A stretch of DNA of 64,000 nt from JBAZMA01 sp041649995. Lineage in GTDB: Bacteria; Omnitrophota; Gorgyraeia; Velamenicoccales; Velamenicoccaceae. How positions within the stretch are numbered: position 1 is the first letter of the stretch; each line of letters begins with the position of its first letter. Of this stretch, positions 58,701-64,000 are shown piece by piece. Made by a program: the position numbers and the translations under genes. Below the pieces are notes generated by a model, which saw only the letters and a list, made by a program, of their open reading frames with translations, had not been told where the DNA came from and ran no database searches. The DNA is taken from the NCBI GenBank assembly GCA_041649995.1, contig JBAZMA010000009.1, forward strand, positions 1 to 64,000. Direction: 5' to 3'.

Positions 58701-59177
58701 TTTGACGGCGTCATGATAACGGCCCGCCGTAAGCAGGCAGGCCAATTCTCCTTTAAGGCAGGCGCTTAACCCGATCAGGCCGCGGCTGTAGCGGGCCAGG
58801 ATCTCCTTGTCCACGCGAGGGCGGTAATAATATCCTTCCAGATACCCTAAGGAAACGAGCTTGGAAAGATTCCTGTACCCCTCTTCATCTTTGGCCAGGA
58901 GAATAAAATGATTGGACCCTTCGCTGATGCTAGCCGACCTGTCAAAACGGCCCTTCTGGGCGACATAAACTTCGCAGCCGATGATGGGTTTGATGCCCTG
59001 CTTCCTGGCCTCCGAGTAAAAATCGATGGCCCCAAACATATTGCCGTGGTCTGTTATGGCCACGGCAGGCATTTTGTATTCGATCGCTTTGGCTATGAGT
59101 TCTTTGATGCGGCAGGCGCCGTCAAGGAGGCTGAACTGGGTATGAAGATGAAGATGGACGAAATCGGAATGGCTCAT
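55743..59177 (-). CDS. dnaE: DNA polymerase III alpha subunit
   Basis: 1144 residues, the DnaE1/DnaE3-type length. Domains in order: PHP (FVHLHLHTQFSLLDGACRIKELI, ITDHGNMFG) and the polymerase core with DPLRYNLLFERFLNPERVGLPDIDIDFCFERRQEVIDYV (catalytic Asp in PDIDIDF). Then come GYGFNRSHSAAYALISYRTAFLKANYPVEFMTALL, a helix-hairpin-helix, and a C-terminal OB fold (ISIVGLINKIKITTTRQKGEKMAILRVEDLTGLLEVLVFP). It is the replicative polymerase. The gene ends with a terminator hairpin. Confidence 0.96.
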   Translation of the reverse strand: MSHSDFVHLHLHTQFSLLDGACRIKELIAKAIEYKMPAVAITDHGNMFGAIDFYSEARKQGIKPIIGCEVYVAQKGRFDRSASISEGSNHFILLAKDEEGYRNLSKLVSLGYLEGYYYRPRVDKEILARYSRGLIGLSACLKGELACLLTAGRYHDAVKSADEFSCIFGKDNFYLEIQENLIPEQTAANEGLLKISKELNLPLAATNDVHYLSKKSAQSHEALLCIQTQTTLDDPNRMRFQTQEFYFKSPQEMKQLFSYAPESIRNTMEIAGRCNLTLEFGKPHLPQYTPPEGISGEEYLKDLCSKGLARRYAGRLTPEIKDRLDHEVKIISQMGFISYFLIVWDFINYAKSRDIPVGPGRGSAAGSLVSYLLGITELDPLRYNLLFERFLNPERVGLPDIDIDFCFERRQEVIDYVNQKYGKENVAQIITFGTMLARAVIRDVGRVMGVPYADVDRIAKLVPPELGITLEDALKTDELKSLYEKDPQVHKLLETAKDLEGLSRHASVHAAGVVIGDKPLDTYMPLCKLDEDQVTSGFSMKALEKIGLLKMDFLGLRTLTVIAEALKIIRRTKSVDINIDEISLEDKKTFELLASAQTMGVFQLESAGMRDLLRKLNPTLFEDLIALLALYRPGPIGSGMLDDFIQRKHKLKPIVYDHPKMEPILKDTYGIMVYQEQVMQIASALAGFSMAQADLLRRAMAKKIPEEMDKQRQLFLDGCVKNRIDKRIATKVFDLIDYFSGYGFNRSHSAAYALISYRTAFLKANYPVEFMTALLTSEKENTDKVVEYVKECNRMGTTVLNPTINESFSKFTVENENNIRFGLLAVKNVGQGAIDSIVAVRKSGGPFVSLEDLCQRVDLRLVNRKVLESLIKCGAMDFFGYKRSQMMSVLQECLDYSAKAHRDRSSGQLSFFDADSSEAGFKRFEVRVPDIKEWPELQLLAFEKEILGFYVSGHPLVRYEHLLSRFASCCIGKLSEMKDGQDISIVGLINKIKITTTRQKGEKMAILRVEDLTGLLEVLVFPNTYKQVSRYLVASNVVMIKGRLSLREETPKILAGDVAPIDEAYRAISSITIDLSGLKENILQSLKEKLSLSPGSIPVYLHLDTDNSRKLKVLIARDLFVQPRAELFNEIEGLLGSERFQLTM

Positions 59178-59290
59178 GAAACTTTCGCTCGAAGCCCTGT
59201 TTACGCACAGTTCTTCACTTTACCGACTGCTGACCTTTTCCGCCTGGGCCGCTAAAACTCCTCAAAGCCCGCGGGGAAACGGAAACCAGA

Positions 59291-60946
59291 CTATTCCCAC
59301 TCAATGGTTGAAGGAGGTTTAGAGCTGATGTCGTAAACAACCCTGTTGATTCCCCTCACTTCATTGATGATACGGCTGGAAACCTTGCCCAGCAATTCAG
59401 GGTTCAGTTTAACCCAATCCGCGGTCATGCCGTCTCCGCTCGAAACGCAGCGCAGGGCAATGGCATTCTCGTAAGTCCGTTCGTCGCCCATGACGCCCAC
59501 GCTTTTGATGCAAAGCAGGACACAGAACGACTGCCAGACTTCCTGATACAGGCCCGCCTTGCGGATTTCGCTGACAAAGATATCGTCCGCGTCCCGCAGG
59601 ATCTGCAGGCGCTCGGGGGTCACATCACCGACAATACGGATCGCCAGACCCGGTCCCGGGAAAGGCTGTCTATGGATGATCTCCTGCGGCAACCCCAGCT
59701 GCTTGGCCAGTTCACGGACCTCGTCCTTGAACAGCTCCCTTAAGGGTTCGATCAATTTCAGGTTCATTTTCTCAGGCAGCCCGCCGACATTATGATGCGA
59801 TTTGATTTTGGCGGACGGTGAACCCGAGAACGAAACGCTTTCGATGACATCGGGATAAAGCGTCCCCTGCGCCAGATATTTTACACGCTTGATCTTTTTG
59901 GATTCCTCCTCAAAGACCTTGATGAATTCGTCGCCGATGGCTTTACGCTTCTCTTCCGGGTCTGTCACGCCCTTAAGCCGCTTCAAAAAACGGTTCTGGG
60001 CGTTGACAAAATCAAGGTTCATATGGAAATTCCCCCGGAAAATCGCCTTGATCTCTTCGGCCTCCTTGTTGCGGACAAGGCCGTTATCGACAAAAATGCA
60101 GCGCAACTGTCTGCCGATCGCCCTGTGGATCAGCACGGCGGCCACGGAGGAATCAACCCCTCCGCTCAAACCGCAAACCACGCTGTCCTTGCCAACCAGC
60201 AACCGGATCTCGTTAATGGTATCCCTGATGAAAGCGCCCATTTCCCAGCTTGGCCTGCATCGGCATATCCTGTAGAGAAAATTCGAAATGATATCCGAGC
60301 CCCTGGTCGTATGAGACACCTCGGGGTGGAACTGAACCCCGAAAATCTTGCGGTCACGGCTGACAAAAGCGGCGTTATGGGTGCTTAAGGTATGCGCGAT
60401 GGAAACAAACCCTTTGGGAAGCGTGGAGACGTAATCCCCATGGCTCATCCAGCAGGTGATATTCCCGGGAAGGCCGCTGAAAAAATCAGCATGGTCGTCG
60501 ATAAACAATTCCTGGCGGCCGAATTCCCTCTCTTTTGTCCTGCGGACTTTGCCTCCGAAATGCTGGGCGATCAACTGCTGGCCGTAACAGATGCCGAGAA
60601 TCGGGATCCCCAATTTAAAAATCGCCTTGTCGCATTTCGGGCTTTTCTCGTCATAAACGCTGGCGGGTCCGCCGGAAAGAATGATGCCTTTGGGCGCCTG
60701 CGCCTTGATCTCTTCGGCGGTCATCTTGTGGGAAACGATCTTGCTGTACACCTTGGCTTCCCGGATCCTGCGGGCGATCAACTGGGTATACTGGGAACCA
60801 AAATCAAGGATCAGGATGGAGTTCTTCTGCCGCAAGGCGATGGAAGAAGGAGCGGAAGATTTCTGCGTGTGCCGTTTGCGCGAAAAAGCGAACGTGAATT
60901 TTTGTTTTTTTATCTTTCTGGCAAAACTCTGTTTTTTTGTCTTCAC
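59291..60946 (-). CDS. guaA: GMP synthase (glutamine-hydrolysing) with a basic N-terminal extension
   Basis: 551 residues, starting GTG at 60946 in a GTGA overlap with the guaB3-like gene. The first 43 residues are basic and Ser/Lys-rich (KQSFARKIKKQKFTFAFSRKRH), absent from typical GuaA. Then the glutaminase domain: ILILDFGSQYTQLIARRIREAKVYS, GIPILGICYGQQLIAQHFGG (Cys nucleophile) and FGVQFHPEVSHT. The PP-loop VVCGLSGGVDSSVAAVLIHRAIG is followed by the dimerisation domain. It converts XMP to GMP. Confidence 0.93.
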   Translation of the reverse strand: MKTKKQSFARKIKKQKFTFAFSRKRHTQKSSAPSSIALRQKNSILILDFGSQYTQLIARRIREAKVYSKIVSHKMTAEEIKAQAPKGIILSGGPASVYDEKSPKCDKAIFKLGIPILGICYGQQLIAQHFGGKVRRTKEREFGRQELFIDDHADFFSGLPGNITCWMSHGDYVSTLPKGFVSIAHTLSTHNAAFVSRDRKIFGVQFHPEVSHTTRGSDIISNFLYRICRCRPSWEMGAFIRDTINEIRLLVGKDSVVCGLSGGVDSSVAAVLIHRAIGRQLRCIFVDNGLVRNKEAEEIKAIFRGNFHMNLDFVNAQNRFLKRLKGVTDPEEKRKAIGDEFIKVFEEESKKIKRVKYLAQGTLYPDVIESVSFSGSPSAKIKSHHNVGGLPEKMNLKLIEPLRELFKDEVRELAKQLGLPQEIIHRQPFPGPGLAIRIVGDVTPERLQILRDADDIFVSEIRKAGLYQEVWQSFCVLLCIKSVGVMGDERTYENAIALRCVSSGDGMTADWVKLNPELLGKVSSRIINEVRGINRVVYDISSKPPSTIEWE

Positions 60947-62103
60947 TTGCCCATCCCTACTCTCTGGACGACCTGGAAAATCTTTCCTTCCGTCTGGATT
61001 GAAGGCGCGATAATGATCTCAGTGAACTGCATATCCTTAATGTTGGCCGCTCCCAGACACCCCATGGATGTGGTCAGGGCGCCCATAAGATTCTGGGAAC
61101 CGTCGTCCACCTTGGCCGGCCCGAAGAGGATTTCTTCCAGCGAACCCGTCGTGCCTACGAACACGCGCGTGCCCCTGGGCAGGTTGGCGTGAGAAGTGGC
61201 CATGCCCCAATGGTACCCGCGGCCGGGGGCTTCCACGGCCCTGGCAAAGGCCGAACCGACCATAACGGCGTCGGCTCCCGCGGCAAACGCCTTGCAGATC
61301 TCTCCGCCGATGCGCATGCCGCCGTCCGTAATAATCGGAATATATTTCCCCGTCCTCTTGAAATAATAATCCCTGGCGGCTGCGGCGTCGATCGTAGCCG
61401 TGACTTGCGGCACTCCGATCCCCAGGACGCCGCGCGTGGTGCAGGCAGCCCCAGGACCGACACCGATCAAAAGCCCCGCGGCCCCCGTGTCCAAGAGTTC
61501 CAGCGTCACGCCGTACGTCACGCAATTCCCCAGGATCACAGGGATATCCCTTTTCTCGCAGAATTTCTTTAAATCCAGTGCCTTATATTCTTTCGCCAGA
61601 TGGCGGGTCGTTGTCACGGTGGATTGAACGACAAAAATATCCGCACCGGCGTCTTCGGCTATGGCGGCAAATTTTTCGGCGTTTTGAGGAATACAGCTGA
61701 CGACGGCGGGGGCCTTTTTCTTCTTGATCTCCTCGACACGCGCCCCGACCAGCTTTTCCTTGATCGGCCTTAAATAAACTTCCTGAACAAGACGGGTTGC
61801 TTCCTGAGGAGAGGCCTTGGCAATGGCCTCCAGGACTTCATCGGGGTTTTCGTAACGCGTCTGGATCCCGTCCAGATTAAGGACGGCGATACCGCCCAAA
61901 CGCCCCATTTCTGCCGCAAATCTGACATCTACGACACCGTCCATGGCCGCAGCCAAAATCGGTATCTTGTAACGCTTGCCGTCCATCTCCCAGGAAGGAT
62001 CTACTTCCAGGGGATTTATCGTTGTCATGCCGGGAACAAGCGCGACTTCATCAAATCCGTAACATTTTCTGGCTCTTCGGTTTATTCCAATCCATTCCCC
62101 CAT
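60943..62103 (-). CDS. guaB3: GuaB3-family IMP-dehydrogenase-related protein
   Basis: 386 residues, about 100 shorter than IMPDH and without the CBS pair: RKCYGFDEVALVPGMTTINPLEVDPSWEMDGKRYKIPILAAAMDGVVDVRFAAEMGRLGGIAVLNLDGI matches the GuaB3 beginning. The catalytic loop is GVGPGAACTTRGVLGIGVPQ with Cys221; canonical IMPDH has SICTTR. GuaB3 proteins of actinobacteria and cyanobacteria are related to both IMPDH and GMP reductase, and some have been reported to act as GMP reductase. Pairing with guaA suggests IMP-to-XMP or a GMP-salvage role. SD GGAGG lies before ATG 62103. Confidence 0.88.
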   Translation of the reverse strand: MGEWIGINRRARKCYGFDEVALVPGMTTINPLEVDPSWEMDGKRYKIPILAAAMDGVVDVRFAAEMGRLGGIAVLNLDGIQTRYENPDEVLEAIAKASPQEATRLVQEVYLRPIKEKLVGARVEEIKKKKAPAVVSCIPQNAEKFAAIAEDAGADIFVVQSTVTTTRHLAKEYKALDLKKFCEKRDIPVILGNCVTYGVTLELLDTGAAGLLIGVGPGAACTTRGVLGIGVPQVTATIDAAAARDYYFKRTGKYIPIITDGGMRIGGEICKAFAAGADAVMVGSAFARAVEAPGRGYHWGMATSHANLPRGTRVFVGTTGSLEEILFGPAKVDDGSQNLMGALTTSMGCLGAANIKDMQFTEIIIAPSIQTEGKIFQVVQRVGMGK

Positions 62104-62174
62104 AATGCCTCCGCAACCTGTACCGGTTAAAATTTCGATGCCCCTTGCCCTGGGCCATTTAAAAAATATGTGTT

Positions 62175-62203
62175 AGTTTACAAAAGAAAGACCCTCTTGT
62201 CAA
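62175..62203 (-). promoter_or_regulatory. Promoter of the guaB3-guaA operon
   Basis: Minus strand: -35 TTGACA (62198-62203), 17-nt spacer, -10 TAAACT (62175-62180). Start near 62168, about 65 nt before the ATG. This is close to consensus. Confidence 0.65.
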
Positions 62204-62254
62204 GTTAAACCTTTTTAAAGCCTTTTATTTTGCTGTCAAAAACGGCCGGTTCTC

Positions 62255-62291
62255 TCAAAAAAAACCGGGCCTGCGGCAAGCAGGCCCGGTT
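62255..62291 (-). terminator. Strong rho-independent terminator of groEL
   Basis: A perfect 12-bp GC-rich stem AACCGGGCCTGC/GCAGGCCCGGTT (62263-62274 with 62280-62291), 5-nt loop, and eight consecutive U residues on the minus strand, about 55 nt beyond the groEL stop. Confidence 0.95.
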
Positions 62292-62345
62292 ATCGTTCTG
62301 GTCTAAAAACCTCGGGATGGATTCCTTTTTTAATTAATCCCGGAT

Positions 62346-63980
62346 TTAATACATCCCGCCCATTCCGCCTCCCGGAGGCATCGGAGGCATACCCGGCTTC
62401 TCTTTCTCCGGAATGTCCGACACCAGGGCTTCTGTCGTCAAAAGCAGGGAAGCGATGCTGGAAGCGTTCTGAAGGGCTGAACGTGTCACTTTCGTGGGGT
62501 CGATGATACCGGCCTCAAGCATATCCACGAACTTGTCCTGATACACGTCATACCCGATGTTTTTCTTTTCGGCCTTCACACGCTGAACGATCACAGAACC
62601 ATCCACAGCGGCGTTGGCAGCCAGCTGTCTGAGCGGTTCCTCAAGGACGCGGCGGACGATGTTAACGCCTACCTTCTCGTCCTCCTCTGCGATCTTCGTG
62701 GTTTCCAGGACAGCCATGCAACGGATCAAAGCCACTCCGCCGCCGGGAACAATCCCTTCCTGGACAGCCGCGCGGGTCGCATGCAGGGCGTCTTCCACCC
62801 TGGCCTTCTTTTCTTTCATTTCCGTTTCCGTCGCGGCACCCACGTTGATAACAGCCACGCCGCCGGCCAATTTCGCCAGCCTCTCCTGCAGTTTCTCTTT
62901 ATCGTAATCCGAATCGCTCTCTTCGATCTGCTTTTTGATCTGGGCGATGCGTCCATTAATGGCCTGGGTCTTTCCTGCCCCTTCAATAATGGTGGAATCG
63001 TCCTTGTCGATCTTAACCCTCTTGGCGCGGCCGAGATCGTCAAGATCAACGCTCTCCAGCTTGATGCCGAGGTCTTCGGTGATGGCCTTTCCTCCGGTCA
63101 AAATCGCGATGTCCTCGATCATGGCGCGGCGGCGGTCCCCGTAACCGGGAGCCTTGACGGCGCAGCAGGACAGGGTCCCGCGGATCTTGTTAACGACCAA
63201 CGTTGTCAAAGCCTCTCCATCCACGTCTTCAGAAATGATCAGCAACGGTTTTCCGGAGCGCGCGATCTTTTCCAAAAGCGGCAGGAGATCTTTTATGGAC
63301 GATATTTTCTTTTCAAAAATAAGGATATAAGGCTCTTCCAGAACGGCCTCCATCCTTTCCGTATCGGTGACGAAATACGGAGACAGATAACCCTGGTCAA
63401 ACTGCATGCCCTCAACGACATCCAGCGTCGTGGCCGTTGACTTGGCCTCTTCCACGGTGATGACGCCGTCTTTTCCGACCTTTTCCATCGCGTCCGCGAT
63501 ATCGGAACCAATCTTGCTGTCGCCGTTGGCGGCGATTGTTGCGACCTGAGCGACCTCTTTCTTGTCCTTGATGCTGGTGGAAAGCTTCTTGAGCTCTTCG
63601 ACCACGACCGCGACAGCCTTCTCAATGCCCCTCTTGAGGGCCATGGGATTAATGCCGGCTGTTACGTTCTTTAAGCCTTCCCGGTAAATGGCTTCGGCCA
63701 GGACCGTCGCTGTCGTCGTCCCGTCGCCGGCCACATCAGACGTCTTTTCCGCCACTTCCTTCACCATCTGGGCACCCATATTCTCAAACGGGTCTTCCAG
63801 CTCGATCTCCTTGGCGACGGTTACCCCGTCTTTGGTGATTGTGGGAGATCCGAACTTCTTGTCCAAAACCACATTGCGGCCCTTCGGGCCGAGAGTGACC
63901 TTGACCGCCCGCGCCAGCTGTTCGACGCCGCGCAGGATCGCGCGCCTGGCCTCGTCATTGAATAACAATTGTTTTGCCAT
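62346..63980 (-). CDS. groL: Chaperonin GroEL (Hsp60)
   Basis: 544 residues, complete, with AKQLLFNDEARRAILRGVEQLARAVKVTLGPKGRNVVLDKKFGSPTITKDGVTVAKEIELEDPFENMGAQMVKEVAEKTSDVAGDGTTTATVLAEAI. The ATP-binding DGTTTATVL, the apical domain and the C-terminal GGM tail (PPGGGMGGMY) are all present. It forms the double-ring folding chamber with GroES. The SD AAAGGAGG precedes ATG 63980, and groES is probably just beyond the right edge. The gene ends at a strong terminator. Confidence 0.97.
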   Translation of the reverse strand: MAKQLLFNDEARRAILRGVEQLARAVKVTLGPKGRNVVLDKKFGSPTITKDGVTVAKEIELEDPFENMGAQMVKEVAEKTSDVAGDGTTTATVLAEAIYREGLKNVTAGINPMALKRGIEKAVAVVVEELKKLSTSIKDKKEVAQVATIAANGDSKIGSDIADAMEKVGKDGVITVEEAKSTATTLDVVEGMQFDQGYLSPYFVTDTERMEAVLEEPYILIFEKKISSIKDLLPLLEKIARSGKPLLIISEDVDGEALTTLVVNKIRGTLSCCAVKAPGYGDRRRAMIEDIAILTGGKAITEDLGIKLESVDLDDLGRAKRVKIDKDDSTIIEGAGKTQAINGRIAQIKKQIEESDSDYDKEKLQERLAKLAGGVAVINVGAATETEMKEKKARVEDALHATRAAVQEGIVPGGGVALIRCMAVLETTKIAEEDEKVGVNIVRRVLEEPLRQLAANAAVDGSVIVQRVKAEKKNIGYDVYQDKFVDMLEAGIIDPTKVTRSALQNASSIASLLLTTEALVSDIPEKEKPGMPPMPPGGGMGGMY

Positions 63981-64000
63981 ACAAACCTCCTTTAATGAGC

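Noticed and set aside
1..64000. CRISPR array, prophage or insertion sequence
   Set aside because: No direct-repeat array with spacers, transposase, integrase or phage structural protein was seen.

Overview
The window is 64 kb of bacterial chromosome (estimated GC a little above 50%) carrying about 60 protein genes and one tRNA. Every gene I can support lies on the minus strand. Lipid A acylation (LpxL family), an outer-membrane porin with a signal peptide and terminal Phe, lipoproteins and a Wzz/Wzx-type polysaccharide locus show a diderm, LPS-bearing cell. The gene style (many B12-type radical SAM proteins, GH57, PpdK, eukaryotic/archaeal-type GlyRS, GuaB3, short-period purine-rich junk DNA) suggests an uncultured PVC-related lineage, most likely Omnitrophota. 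That assignment is inference. No phage, insertion sequence, CRISPR array, toxin-antitoxin pair or rRNA was seen.

Region 1 (1-11.7 kb) is one long surface-glycan operon read right to left. It holds a GT2 glycosyltransferase, Wzz-like chain-length protein, Gmd and Fcl (GDP-fucose), a NeuB-like synthase without its SAF domain, a CMP-sugar synthetase, a fold-type-IV PLP aminotransferase, a SPASM radical SAM protein, two B12-type radical SAM proteins, a methyltransferase and the start of a flippase. Region 2 (11.7-17.3 kb) holds a lipid A acyltransferase and an MGDG-synthase-like glycosyltransferase, then a tight run of small genes (DUF3108, zinc ribbon, EF-Tu-II-like, OsmC, nitroreductase). The glycan operon and the lipid glycosyltransferase share an almost identical promoter/dyad element.

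Region 3 (16.2-22.3 kb) is a polyglucan-flavoured cluster: a ParA ATPase fused to a CBM48 glycogen-binding domain, a membrane-anchored protein with a possible carbohydrate-binding fold, a GH57 hydrolase, a porin and a PHP phosphatase. It is followed by 0.4 kb of degenerate ~8-nt repeats. Region 4 (22.8-32.4 kb) has a P2A cation ATPase, tRNA-Arg(CCT) with a 25-bp duplicated 3' end, and the chain glyS-ppdK-sigma factor-LacI-type sensor without HTH-apt.

Region 5 (32.5-49.5 kb) is housekeeping and stress metabolism: PanB, PanE, alpha/beta hydrolase, DacC-like carboxypeptidase, hemerythrin, ApbE, PolX, MFS exporter, flavin reductase, NrnA-like DHH phosphoesterase, YjbQ, UvrD helicase, a PolB-type exonuclease and RecO. 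Region 6 (48.9-64 kb) holds YbeY, a PgpH-like HD hydrolase, PhoH, a LysM lipoprotein, a GAD-less AspRS, HisRS, CspA, HU, DnaE, GMP synthase with GuaB3, and GroEL.

The best candidates for something new are the ParA-CBM48/GH57 cluster, the sigma factor coupled to an HTH-less sugar sensor, the shared envelope-promoter dyad, and the radical-SAM-rich nonulosonate-like locus.
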